A stretch of 51,980 bases of DNA from Bacteroidales bacterium (GTDB lineage Bacteria; Bacteroidota; Bacteroidia; Bacteroidales; UBA3824), in assembly GCA_017960885.1 (NCBI GenBank), contig JAGCYI010000295.1, positions 1 through 51,980 of the forward strand. Reading direction: 5' to 3'. The notes under the pieces are model-generated. The model saw nothing but the letters and a program-made list of their open reading frames with translations. It was not told the origin of the DNA and ran no database searches. Every line of letters starts with the position of its first letter. Within the stretch, counting starts at the first letter, position 1. The translations under genes and the position numbers were made by a program. Positions 1-7,475 of this stretch are shown here, in pieces.

Positions 1-1
1 C

Positions 2-238
2 CGCTCTCGTACCGATATGATTATCGACTACTTAGGCAAACAATACATTATTGAAATGAAAATTTGGCGCGGCAACGCCTACAACGAACGCGGTGAATCT
101 CAACTCGCTGAATACCTTGATTATTACCACGTTAATAAAGGTTACTTGCTCAGTTTCAATTTTAACAAAACAAAGAGTGAAAGTGTGGTTAAGAGGATAA
201 AGATAGGGGATAAGGAGATTGTGGAGGTGGTGGTGTGA
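2..238 (+). CDS. PD-(D/E)XK nuclease-superfamily domain (DUF1703-type), 3' end only
   Basis: This is the C-terminal 78 residues of a protein that begins before the window; the frame is open back to base 2. The sequence RSRTDMIIDYLGKQYIIEMK followed by IWRG is typical of the nuclease-like domain (DUF1703, PD-(D/E)XK superfamily) found at the end of Bacteroidota AAA-ATPase-like proteins. The Asp of RTD and the E-x-K of IEMK match the family catalytic pattern. The ending, with a GYLLSFNFNK strand and a VVEVVV tail, is also typical. These proteins are abundant in Bacteroidales and their role is unsettled. The gene converges on hxsC with only 29 bases between stop codons. The ATG at 17 is internal and is not the start. 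Confidence 0.85.
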   Translation, partial: RSRTDMIIDYLGKQYIIEMKIWRGNAYNERGESQLAEYLDYYHVNKGYLLSFNFNKTKSESVVKRIKIGDKEIVEVVV

Positions 239-254
239 TTTGGGTGATTTGATT

Positions 255-273
255 TTATAATCGATGATTATAA
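255..273. terminator. Weak bidirectional hairpin between convergent genes
   Basis: TTATAATC (255-262) and GATTATAA (266-273) form a perfect 8-bp stem with a 3-base loop. It lies between the stop codon at 238 and the end of hxsC, and overlaps the hxsC stop codon. The stem is AT-rich and there is no long T run, so termination is only plausible. Confidence 0.35.
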
Positions 274-1134
274 TGCTTTCAACCCTTTGAAAATTTGTTT
301 TGAGGTTGCGAACAATCCGCAGCAATGATTTTTTTGACAACAATTGTCGCAAATATCAAGATATTTTGTTTTCCAATCTGAGATACTTTGTGCGGCGAAT
401 CTTCTAAATCCTTCGGGGATAAGGCAGTTGGGTATGTTATATATGGAAACATCCAAACCCGAAGTGTCAAGTGTTTCAATTGCTCGGCACAATTCGGGCA
501 TATAGTCAATTGGCTCTATATAAACCTTTTCGCTGTTTTTTACGGCATAACCTGTATGTTCCATTGCCATAAATGCTGTCCACGATACAAAAAACAAATT
601 TTTAAATATGAATTCTGCCATCTGAGGCAACCGCTTGTAATTGAGTGCATTAATTACGACCCGAAGTTCTATTGAAATTTCTTCGGCAGCAAGGTTGTAA
701 AGCCCCAATAGAGTTTCATTAAAAGCGTTTTTTGCTCCGGCAATGCGGTCGTGGTCGCCACAATAATCTGAATGTAACGGTATTCCGCATATTATTTTGT
801 CGCCACCTACATTCTTTAACCGACTAACAAATTCAGCATTGGCAAAGTTGCGTCCGTTGCTCAAAATATGAATATCGGTATCAGGCAACTGTTCGCACAC
901 TAATTCAATGAGTGAAAAGAATTTGTCGCCAGCCAATGTGGGTTCACCGCCTGTAATACATACGGTTTTAACATCCTTTGGTGATGTTTTGATGAGTTCT
1001 ATGTTTCGGCGGTAATTATTGTCAAAATCGTAGCATTTTTTTGGCGGCTGACAGCACATAATGCAATGGTTGTTGCAGTTTTCTGTAACAAACAAAACGT
1101 TGCTGTTGGATTCGGTTTCAAATTGTTCTTTCAT
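268..1134 (-). CDS. hxsC: His-Xaa-Ser system radical SAM maturase HxsC
   Basis: This 288-residue radical SAM protein is one of two predicted maturases of the Hxs system. CNNHCIMC near residue 23 is the CX3CX2C motif that binds the SAM-reducing 4Fe-4S cluster, ITGGEPTL is the SAM-contacting GGE motif, and the C-terminal run CDNCCQKNHCCG probably holds an auxiliary cluster. In the family it is assumed to modify His-Xaa-Ser motifs of HxsA, but the reaction is unknown. I place the start at the ATG at 1134, because this gives an ATGA overlap with the hxsB stop codon like the other junctions of the operon; the TTG at 1143 is a less likely alternative. It is the last gene of the operon. Confidence 0.88.
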   Translation of the reverse strand: MKEQFETESNSNVLFVTENCNNHCIMCCQPPKKCYDFDNNYRRNIELIKTSPKDVKTVCITGGEPTLAGDKFFSLIELVCEQLPDTDIHILSNGRNFANAEFVSRLKNVGGDKIICGIPLHSDYCGDHDRIAGAKNAFNETLLGLYNLAAEEISIELRVVINALNYKRLPQMAEFIFKNLFFVSWTAFMAMEHTGYAVKNSEKVYIEPIDYMPELCRAIETLDTSGLDVSIYNIPNCLIPEGFRRFAAQSISDWKTKYLDICDNCCQKNHCCGLFATSKQIFKGLKAL

Positions 1135-2531
1135 CTTAACCAACTTTTAAAAATGGGCATTACCTCGTTTTCACGGTGTGCAATCAGCGAAATAATGTAC
1201 TCAATAATAGCCTTGTTCTTTTTACAGAATAGCGACGATGGACGAAAACCGTACATATCGCCTTGTGTAGAATGATTACGCACTGGGTCGGCACCACAGT
1301 AAACACGGACTGGGCAATTAGAACATCCTGCCAATACTTCGTTAGACCATATTTTTGCAATTCTTAGCACCTTTTCGCCATAGATTATGTCTTCGTATTT
1401 GTCTGACAACTTGCCCAAACGAAATGTGAAGTCTCCTTTTTCGGCGAGCATACGCGATTCGTCAGATGCGTAAACGTAACCATCGTAATTGTATATCAGT
1501 ACCGAATTTATAATTCCCGCAGGCGACTGTAAGTCAACAAATCCTGTGGTATATGGTGTTAGAATTTTGCGCAAGATTATGGTGGCATATTCTTCGCGGA
1601 AGAATGTACCGTTTTGGTTCAATTTGATAATGTAATTGAGCGCGGTTTTATAAAAATCAATAAAACGGTTGTTGTAACGCCGCCAATCATCATTTTCGGA
1701 TGCCAATCCGTATGGATTGAGAGCGCGGAGAAACACTCCATCAAAACCGTTTTTTACGTACTCATCAACAATTTCTTTTGGATAGTCGAGCGAGAGTTCC
1801 GATGTGGTCATCAGTGCGGCTACCTTTTCCTTGCCCAAAAAGTTTCGGGCTTTGTTTATCCCGGATATTGTTTTTTGATAACTGTCAGCCTTGCCACGAT
1901 TTGTATTGTGAATAAAGTCGGGACCGTCTAATGATGTGGATATTTGCACGTTGTATTTTTTACATATTTCCAAAACCTCGGTAGTAAGGTTGCGGCAGTT
2001 GGTACATAAAACGTAGGTTATTTTGCGTTTTTCGGTGAGGTTGATTTCCTCCGCCTTTTCAATTCCGTATCTTATCAAGTCGGGTTCAAGGCTTGGTTCT
2101 CCGCCTTGAAACTCCATTGTAAGGTGTTTTGATGGACTGCGAAACATAAGATTAACTGCATTTTCCATCATTTTATTTGTCATACTGCAACTTTTGGCGT
2201 TTTCTTCGCGACTTGTTGCCTGACAATATGTACAATTTTGGTTGCAGCGAAGTGTCAACACAAAAATATGCAGAGCCGTTCCATCGTCCATAAAGCCTTT
2301 TTTAAGTTTTAGCCGCGAGGCATAAACATCGAGCAATGGTGGCAACGGATTTTCGGTAATGAAAAAATTCGCTACCAATGATTTATATAATTCTTCGTCA
2401 ATAGGTAGTCGATTAACGATTTTTTCGGCTGTTCCTGCGTCACTTACAATAATATCTCCTAACTCGTTTATTAAAATGTCTTTATCTATTGAACGAAAAA
2501 AATTGAACGGTAGTAATGCGTATTTTTTCAT
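1131..2531 (-). CDS. hxsB: His-Xaa-Ser system radical SAM maturase HxsB
   Basis: This 466-residue protein carries a radical SAM core with CNQNCTYC (CX3CX2C) near residue 95, followed by the FQGGEPSL motif. A Cys-rich C-terminal part (CSNCPVRVYCG, then a later FCKK) fits a SPASM-like auxiliary iron-sulfur region. The N-terminal section starting MKKYALLPFNFFR is characteristic of HxsB. It presumably acts with HxsC on the exported repeat protein HxsA before export, but no substrate chemistry has been established for this family. It overlaps hxsD by four bases (ATGA) upstream and hxsC by four bases downstream, so translation of the three is probably coupled. Confidence 0.9.
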   Translation of the reverse strand: MKKYALLPFNFFRSIDKDILINELGDIIVSDAGTAEKIVNRLPIDEELYKSLVANFFITENPLPPLLDVYASRLKLKKGFMDDGTALHIFVLTLRCNQNCTYCQATSREENAKSCSMTNKMMENAVNLMFRSPSKHLTMEFQGGEPSLEPDLIRYGIEKAEEINLTEKRKITYVLCTNCRNLTTEVLEICKKYNVQISTSLDGPDFIHNTNRGKADSYQKTISGINKARNFLGKEKVAALMTTSELSLDYPKEIVDEYVKNGFDGVFLRALNPYGLASENDDWRRYNNRFIDFYKTALNYIIKLNQNGTFFREEYATIILRKILTPYTTGFVDLQSPAGIINSVLIYNYDGYVYASDESRMLAEKGDFTFRLGKLSDKYEDIIYGEKVLRIAKIWSNEVLAGCSNCPVRVYCGADPVRNHSTQGDMYGFRPSSLFCKKNKAIIEYIISLIAHRENEVMPIFKSWLR

Positions 2532-2815
2532 TGGGTGGTTTCCTCCTCGGTTAAACCGTCAAAATCTCCAAATGCTTTGGCATATAGAATAGTTCTAATG
2601 TCTTTGGTTTCAGTTTCGATAATTGAACGTAATTTACAATCGTTCAGACGTTTGAAAAATTCTGTGCGGAATTTTTCGCCTTCATCAGGCGTAACGGTTA
2701 TTTTTTCAAAATCGCCGTCGATGGTGCGCTCCAATGTGTAACTGTCAGATAGCCAATAAACCACATCGGAAATACATTTGTCTGAGTATATTCTGCGGTC
2801 AACGGTTATTGTCAT
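2528..2815 (-). CDS. hxsD: His-Xaa-Ser system protein HxsD
   Basis: This small 95-residue soluble protein lies between hxsA and hxsB with ATGA overlaps on both sides. The pattern of an N-terminal beta strand (MTITVDRRIYS), a short helical segment (CISDVVYWLSD), a second strand region and a helical C-terminus matches HxsD proteins, which always accompany the two Hxs radical SAM enzymes. Its role is unknown; by analogy with other radical SAM peptide-maturation systems it could recognise the HxsA leader or core and present it to HxsB and HxsC, but that is inference. No signal peptide or transmembrane segment is visible. Confidence 0.85.
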   Translation of the reverse strand: MTITVDRRIYSDKCISDVVYWLSDSYTLERTIDGDFEKITVTPDEGEKFRTEFFKRLNDCKLRSIIETETKDIRTILYAKAFGDFDGLTEEETTQ

Positions 2816-3699
2816 TTTTTCTTAAAGGTTTTAAGTTTGGCTATTGTCTTGGTGTCGAGAGAGCCGGTAACAGCCAATCCGTTATACGCTTGAAACATTT
2901 TAAGGGCGGTAATAATTTCTTCGTTGAAAACATAATTGCCTGCTTTTTTCTCTGTTTTGGCTGGATTGGGTGGAAATCCTGCATCGGTGAGAAGTGTTAC
3001 CAATTCGTTGACATCTGTACCAAAGTCACCATTGGCTAAATCTCTGAATCCGAGTTCGATAATCGTAATATTTTCGTTCCATGATTGCAAAGCCCCAGTG
3101 GTAGTTTTGTCGGCATTGCCGCTTACTGTTATACCTGCTTGTCGCTGTAAGTTACGAACGGCGGCGGCAATGGTAGCATCGTAGATATAATAACCCGATT
3201 TCTTTTTATACTGTCCCGGTTTTAAAAAGAATTTTTTAATAAGAAGTTCAACAAGTTTATCCACGTCTGCGCCGTAAGTGCCTTGTTTTATGGTGCGGTC
3301 GCCCATTGAATAATCGCCGGGCGTTTTTGGTGCTGAGTAAGCCGAACTTGCTCTTCCAGATGTTGTTGAACCTGACGTTGTACTTGAATAATGCGACGAG
3401 TGTGAACTTGAATAATGAGTGCTTGAATAATGCGACGAATGTCCGCTTCGTGATGAAGTGTGCGAACGGTGGCTACTATGTGAACGGTGCTCTTTAACTT
3501 CGTACATTCTTCCTGTCGGTGATATCTTTATCACATTTTTGGTAATGTGTTTTTTTACTTTCGATACTTCATCGTCGTTATCAGGATTGAAATCCAATCC
3601 CGGCATTATAGCATCGTCGGCTTTTGCATTATTATGCACAAGTGAAACAAACGAAGTGAGTAACAGTGATTTAAATATCTTTTTGACTATTTTATTCAT
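2812..3699 (-). CDS. hxsA: His-Xaa-Ser repeat protein HxsA, exported, with two peptidoglycan-binding-like domains
   Basis: This 295-residue protein is the presumed substrate of HxsB and HxsC. It starts with a Sec-type signal peptide (about residues 1-27, cleavage probably after NAKA). Nine H-x-S tripeptides (HRS, HSS, HTS or HYS) lie between residues 71 and 105 within a Ser/His/Tyr-rich, low-complexity stretch that continues to about residue 122. Two similar domains follow, at about 132-205 and 210-292. Each has the FGTDV..L..LL / ..ALK.FQ...GL.VTG..D..T pattern of peptidoglycan-binding (PG_binding_1-like) domains. The layout suggests a cell-wall-associated protein whose His/Ser segment is modified. 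It overlaps the preceding gene by 8 bases and hxsD by 4. Confidence 0.9.
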   Translation of the reverse strand: MNKIVKKIFKSLLLTSFVSLVHNNAKADDAIMPGLDFNPDNDDEVSKVKKHITKNVIKISPTGRMYEVKEHRSHSSHRSHTSSRSGHSSHYSSTHYSSSHSSHYSSTTSGSTTSGRASSAYSAPKTPGDYSMGDRTIKQGTYGADVDKLVELLIKKFFLKPGQYKKKSGYYIYDATIAAAVRNLQRQAGITVSGNADKTTTGALQSWNENITIIELGFRDLANGDFGTDVNELVTLLTDAGFPPNPAKTEKKAGNYVFNEEIITALKMFQAYNGLAVTGSLDTKTIAKLKTFKKK

Positions 3700-4516
3700 T
3701 TTCTTTGTTTTTTATAAAGTTTAACCAATAATCATCGGGAGAAAGTAACAATAGTTCGTTGAGTAGTTTTTTTGAATCTTCGTCGAGTTTTCCTCTGTTG
3801 GCTGAAATGTTGCCTATGAGTGTGTTATGACCCTTAGTAACGCGCTTTTCAATCTCTGAATTTATTATATTTGCTTTTTCTGTTATGATTTTTTGTTCGT
3901 CTTTTTCAAGATTTAGAGTTTGCAGATTATTGACTATCTGTAAGGCTATATAGAGAGTACTGTTGTCATCGTCGGCGTTGTCTATAATCTTGTCGGTAGT
4001 AGCCGAAATTTTGGCAAAAGCATTTTGTTTGTAAGTGCTACTTTTGAATCCATCGTAGTCTTTGTATGCTTCTGTATAACTGTCTATTGCATTGCTGAGT
4101 TTGCCCGTCGAAACAAAGTTGTCTCCGCTTTGGATTCTTTCTTCAAAACGTTGCATATCGCCGAGCGAACTTAGGTAGTTGATAAATATTATAAGTGCTA
4201 TTATCACAGCCACCGCTCCTATACCTGCTGCAATGTATATTTTTTTCTTTTTGGCAGAATTGTCGACATAATATTGTTGTAGTATTTTATCTTTTTCGTT
4301 TTTGCACCAATTGTTGTCGTCGATACCCAATGATGAGGCAAGCATTTTTATTTTACCCTCAACAGCATAGAGTTTGCTTTGTGCCGATGACGGATAATAT
4401 CCCGATGATTTGTCGGGCTTAACTATCAGTGTCTGCAACAGATTCAGATATTCTGCCTTTTTTGCCTCTAATTCGTTTTTGAGGTCGCTAACAACTTGGT
4501 AATCAAATGTATTCAT
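3692..4516 (-). CDS. Unknown single-pass membrane protein of the Hxs operon
   Basis: I do not recognise this 274-residue protein. A helical N-terminal part (about 1-90) with a Ser/Tyr-rich segment SSGYYPSSAQSK is followed by one transmembrane helix (about residues 95-117, IYIAAGIGAVAVIIALIIFI) preceded by a KKKK stop. The C-terminal 155 residues form a mostly helical, TPR-like region (GDNFVSTGKLSNAIDSYTEA) that should lie outside the cytoplasm by the positive-inside rule. It overlaps hxsA by 8 bases and starts 5 bases after the coiled-coil gene, so it belongs to the hxs operon. It might anchor or export HxsA, or sense the modified product; this is inference from position only. Confidence 0.75.
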   Translation of the reverse strand: MNTFDYQVVSDLKNELEAKKAEYLNLLQTLIVKPDKSSGYYPSSAQSKLYAVEGKIKMLASSLGIDDNNWCKNEKDKILQQYYVDNSAKKKKIYIAAGIGAVAVIIALIIFINYLSSLGDMQRFEERIQSGDNFVSTGKLSNAIDSYTEAYKDYDGFKSSTYKQNAFAKISATTDKIIDNADDDNSTLYIALQIVNNLQTLNLEKDEQKIITEKANIINSEIEKRVTKGHNTLIGNISANRGKLDEDSKKLLNELLLLSPDDYWLNFIKNKENE

Positions 4517-4521
4517 ATCGC

Positions 4522-6033
4522 TTAAATGAAGTCGTTATAGTCAGCCGGGGTAAACGTTTCCATCTTACTATATGCTGATGATAGATTTATTTCTTTCATA
4601 TCGTATGTCTTTGTCATATTATAATGGTGCTTGAAAACATTCATTATTTCAATTGACGTATGTTTTTGAAAATCAATCTGAGAGAATATTTCTCTTGGAA
4701 AATCAACCAAGAAAATGTATTGGTCGGTGGCAAGTGCAGAGTTCTCGCCAATGCGCTGAGTATATGCTGAAACTTCTATTTCTTGAATCTTTAACGAAAC
4801 GTTGAAAATATTGTAAGCCACATACATAGCCAATCCATAAACACAGTTGGCGTAATCACATCGCAAATCGGTCTGTCCTTTTTGCTTGATAGTTTTTTTC
4901 CCAGATGATGTAATGGCTATTTTTTGTTGTGGAATATCTTCGATTTCGGGTAAGTCGAGGTCAACAAGTATTTTGCCTGTGGTTTCATCATATGCTATGT
5001 CTACAAAATATTCCATTGGTAGGTCGTCGTTAGGGAAAATGCTATCCACGGCAGTAATTACATAATCTTTGTTGCCGGAAATCATTCCTTGTAGATTATC
5101 TCTAAGATTATTGTAATAGGTGTTGCGTTCTTCTTCCCATTCTTTTACCCATTGATTTTGAAGTTCGTTTGAACGGTTTGCAATAAAGTTTGCTTTATCT
5201 TGCTTAATTTTCTCGTATTCAGCGCGTTTAGTTTCTGTTTCGGTGTATAATTTTGATTTAAATTGTTCGTATTCGTTTTTAAGGTTTCCCCATTCATCGT
5301 GCATTTCATAATAACGAGGTTGAAGGTAAACATCAACATATTCTTTGCGCAAACGTTTTTGTTTCCAAGGTAGCAATGAGTGAATTTGATGTTTTGCTTC
5401 ATCCATAAGAATCTCTCTGACACTGTTTTCTGTGGGTTCTTCTAAGGTGAATGACATTTTGTTGTAAGATGTCTGTACATTTAGAAAATCTTTTTCAGCA
5501 TTGTCAACATCAAACATTGTAGAGGCTTCTTCTTCTGCTTGCGCTACTGCTGAATTATTGTTGGGGTATGGCTTGTCGAACATACCATTTGCTACGTCAT
5601 TATTTTGCTGTTCAAAATCACATTTGTTGAGAGTTGTGTTGATTTCGTCTAATGTAGCAAATGAACCGATTGATTGATGTACAGTTGTCCATTCTTCGTT
5701 TTCAGATTCAATTTCTTCAATTTCGGCTTCTAACTGTTCTTGTGCTTGTTGTTTAGCCCAAAGTTTTTCGGCTTTTTCTTGTTCGCGTTCCATGCGACGT
5801 TGCTCTTTTTCGTAATCGCGCATTGCTTTGGCACGTTCACGGTCGGCCCGGCGTTCAGCCATTTCAGCCTGCTTGATACGTCGTAGTGTTTCGCGCTCGT
5901 TTCGCAGAGTCTCTGCATAACGACGTTTGAATTCTTGCTGTCGCTGCTTTTCTGCTCTTGCGATAGATTTTGCCATACCTCCGGCTATCTTAAAAAAGCC
6001 ACCAATTAAATCTGGTTTCCGTCTCCTTGCCAT
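4522..6033 (-). CDS. Unknown coiled-coil protein of the Hxs operon
   Basis: This 503-residue cytoplasmic protein is not recognised. The first 120 residues are an extremely charged, long alpha-helical coiled coil rich in Arg, Glu, Lys and Gln (for example RRADRERAKAMRDYEKEQRR) ending in the acidic EAEIEEIESENEE. A linker follows, then a second long helical stretch (about 200-300, QFKSKLYTETETKRAEYEKI) and an alpha/beta C-terminal domain (about 310-503) containing DDLPMEYFVDIAYDETTG and the segment DQYIFLVDFPREIFSQIDF. No signal peptide or transmembrane helix is seen. It is the second gene of the Hxs transcription unit, 17 bases after the small first gene. A scaffold role is possible, but nothing in the sequence fixes a function. 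Confidence 0.75.
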   Translation of the reverse strand: MARRRKPDLIGGFFKIAGGMAKSIARAEKQRQQEFKRRYAETLRNERETLRRIKQAEMAERRADRERAKAMRDYEKEQRRMEREQEKAEKLWAKQQAQEQLEAEIEEIESENEEWTTVHQSIGSFATLDEINTTLNKCDFEQQNNDVANGMFDKPYPNNNSAVAQAEEEASTMFDVDNAEKDFLNVQTSYNKMSFTLEEPTENSVREILMDEAKHQIHSLLPWKQKRLRKEYVDVYLQPRYYEMHDEWGNLKNEYEQFKSKLYTETETKRAEYEKIKQDKANFIANRSNELQNQWVKEWEEERNTYYNNLRDNLQGMISGNKDYVITAVDSIFPNDDLPMEYFVDIAYDETTGKILVDLDLPEIEDIPQQKIAITSSGKKTIKQKGQTDLRCDYANCVYGLAMYVAYNIFNVSLKIQEIEVSAYTQRIGENSALATDQYIFLVDFPREIFSQIDFQKHTSIEIMNVFKHHYNMTKTYDMKEINLSSAYSKMETFTPADYNDFI

Positions 6034-6050
6034 ATTTAAGTTGTTATAAA

Positions 6051-6233
6051 TTAATTATTTTCTTCTGAATATGAGCGTAGCCATATTTCAAGTCGCGATG
6101 CCGGCATATCTTTTTTGCGGTTGATTGCCTTATATTGCGCTTCGTCTAAATTATATGATATACCATTGAGTATCACAAGGTAACGACCATCGGACTGTTG
6201 CCCTGCCATTTCTATTTCAGGTTTGTTGTTCAT
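6051..6233 (-). CDS. Small unknown protein, first gene of the Hxs operon
   Basis: This 60-residue hydrophilic protein (starting MNNKPEIEMAGQQSDGRYLV) is predicted to fold as two or three short strands followed by a helix. No family is recognised. It is supported as real by its position directly behind a well-formed promoter (6257-6287), by the ATG start, and by the tight spacing to the next gene. If expressed it would be the leading product of the hxs transcription unit. A role as a regulator or as a small partner of the coiled-coil protein is conceivable but not shown. Confidence 0.65.
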   Translation of the reverse strand: MNNKPEIEMAGQQSDGRYLVILNGISYNLDEAQYKAINRKKDMPASRLEIWLRSYSEENN

Positions 6234-6256
6234 ATTGCCAATATTGATTGTTAGGG

Positions 6257-6287
6257 CAAATATAAGGCTTTAATTTGAAAAAGTCAA
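6257..6287 (-). promoter_or_regulatory. Bacteroidota-type promoter for the Hxs operon
   Basis: On the minus strand TTG (6287-6285) is followed after 20 bases by TATATTTG (6264-6257), a full match to the TAnnTTTG -7 element with a -33 TTG. It lies 23 bases before the ATG of the 60-residue gene, giving a short leader. The whole seven-gene unit down to 268 can be read from it. Confidence 0.75.
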
Positions 6288-6358
6288 TATGATTTTTGTA
6301 GATTTCCGTCTGATTTGATTTTTTTTCGCATTTCCTATTGTTAAAAAATCTTCCAGTA

Positions 6359-6421
6359 TTACAGCAATTCTTTAATCTTGTTAATAAATGCCTTTGCTTT
6401 TGGGGTGTATTCGTCGGTCAT
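6359..6421 (-). pseudogene. Probable HEPN-partner stub (20 codons)
   Basis: An ATG overlaps the nucleotidyltransferase stop codon (ATGA) and opens a 20-residue frame reading MTDEYTPKAKAFINKIKELL. In MNT-HEPN toxin-antitoxin pairs the HEPN gene sits at exactly this place. The stub reads like a HEPN C-terminal end (..KAKAFI..IKELL) joined almost directly to a start codon. The likely reading is an internal deletion that removed the HEPN body and left the translation-coupled start and the tail. The short match makes this a suggestion, not proof; it could also be a chance frame. Confidence 0.4.
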
Positions 6422-6732
6422 ATCTTTACCCCCTCATTTATTATGTTGATATAAAAAGGTGTTTTGATTGGACGTTCTTCCCATTGTCGGCGTAGAAGTA
6501 TCATTGGGCTGATAATCACACCGCTATCGAGTTCTATTTCGTAAAGTTTGCCTGAAATACGTTCTTCGCGTTTAAAATCGCGTTTGTCGCCGTCGAGCAA
6601 AATTAGAACATCGATGTCGCTATCAATACGAGCATCGCCACGCGCCTGCGAACCATAAAGAATGGCTGTGGACGACGGCTCTAAGGTGTGAATAGCCTTA
6701 CTGATTTTATTTACTATGTCGGTTCTTTGCAT
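6418..6732 (-). CDS. MNT-type minimal nucleotidyltransferase (MntA-like antitoxin)
   Basis: This is a 104-residue nucleotidyltransferase of the DNA-polymerase-beta superfamily. The motif LYGSQARGDARIDSDIDVLI contains the nucleotide-binding GSxARG and the paired metal-binding aspartates (SDID); a third acidic residue probably lies in the IELDSGV strand. Length and motifs fit the minimal MNT class, which is usually encoded with a HEPN RNase and neutralises it by adenylylation. Here only a short stub follows where the HEPN gene should be, so this may be an orphan antitoxin. It has its own promoter and is transcribed in the same direction as, but separately from, the Hxs operon. Confidence 0.87.
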   Translation of the reverse strand: MQRTDIVNKISKAIHTLEPSSTAILYGSQARGDARIDSDIDVLILLDGDKRDFKREERISGKLYEIELDSGVIISPMILLRRQWEERPIKTPFYINIINEGVKI

Positions 6733-6756
6733 GACGTTGTTTGAATTTATCCGCTA

Positions 6757-6788
6757 CAAATATAACCATATTTTTTATTTAAATCAAA
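6757..6788 (-). promoter_or_regulatory. Bacteroidota-type promoter for the MNT gene
   Basis: Minus-strand TTTG (6788-6785) is followed after 20 bases by TATATTTG (6764-6757), matching the -33/-7 consensus. The start codon lies 24 bases downstream. The intact promoter suggests the gene is still expressed despite the apparent loss of its HEPN partner. Confidence 0.72.
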
Positions 6789-6794
6789 TTTTCC

Positions 6795-7475
6795 TTACCC
6801 CAATTCCAACCCCTCAATCTTCCCCTTCACCACCGTGTCTTTCATCTCTTTTTCAAGTAGATAGAAATTCTCTCTTTCAACGGTTTGAGTTATAGCACCT
6901 TCTCGGAGAATGTGGATTTCGTCGCAGGTGTCGCTGAGGGTGGAAAAAATGTGCGACGAGATTATCACCGTTTTGCCTAACTCTTTGAGCCTGTGTATTA
7001 TCTCGGTGAGAATAATGCTGCCGTTGAGGTCGATGCCGTTGAATGGTTCGTCGAGGATGAAGATGTCGTTGCCTTGCAGCAGCACAGCCAAGAGGGCAAG
7101 TTTTTTTCTCATTCCTGTGGAATAAGTGGTAACATATTGATTAAGAGGAAGGTCGAATATGTTGTTGCTGCCTATTCCTGATATCTTTTTGTCCCGGGCG
7201 TTGCATAATAGGCGGATGTATTCTTCGCCCGTTATCATTGGGAAAAAGAACGGTTCGGCGGTGAGGTATCCTAAATGGTCTTTGAGAGGATTTATTTCGC
7301 TAACTATCTCGCCATCAAAACTTTCTAATCCGGCAATGCAACGAAACAGAGTGGTTTTGCCCGCGCCGTTTTCGCCGATTATGCCGTAGATTTTGCCCCG
7401 GTCAAACTCTATTGAGAGGTTGTTTAAAACTACTTTTTTGCCAAACTGTTTGCTTAAATTTTTTATCCTAATCAT
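6795..7475 (-). CDS. ABC transporter ATP-binding protein
   Basis: This is a 226-residue ABC-type ATPase. Walker A is GENGAGKTT (about residue 34), the signature is a variant YSTGMRKK, Walker B is IFILDEPFNGID and the switch His is in ISSHIF. The Gly-Met-Arg-Lys signature variant and the short domain are typical of ABC-2-like exporters of lipids, drugs or peptides. It would energise the adjacent membrane subunit, whose gene it overlaps by 8 bases, so the two form a two-gene transporter operon. Substrate cannot be inferred. The end EGLELG lies 62 bases from the MNT start codon. Confidence 0.9.
   Translation of the reverse strand: MIRIKNLSKQFGKKVVLNNLSIEFDRGKIYGIIGENGAGKTTLFRCIAGLESFDGEIVSEINPLKDHLGYLTAEPFFFPMITGEEYIRLLCNARDKKISGIGSNNIFDLPLNQYVTTYSTGMRKKLALLAVLLQGNDIFILDEPFNGIDLNGSIILTEIIHRLKELGKTVIISSHIFSTLSDTCDEIHILREGAITQTVERENFYLLEKEMKDTVVKGKIEGLELG

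Noticed and set aside
32..352. Open frame of 106 codons on the minus strand
   Set aside because: It overlaps the well-supported nuclease-type C-terminus and the 3' end of hxsC, and shows no recognisable protein features.
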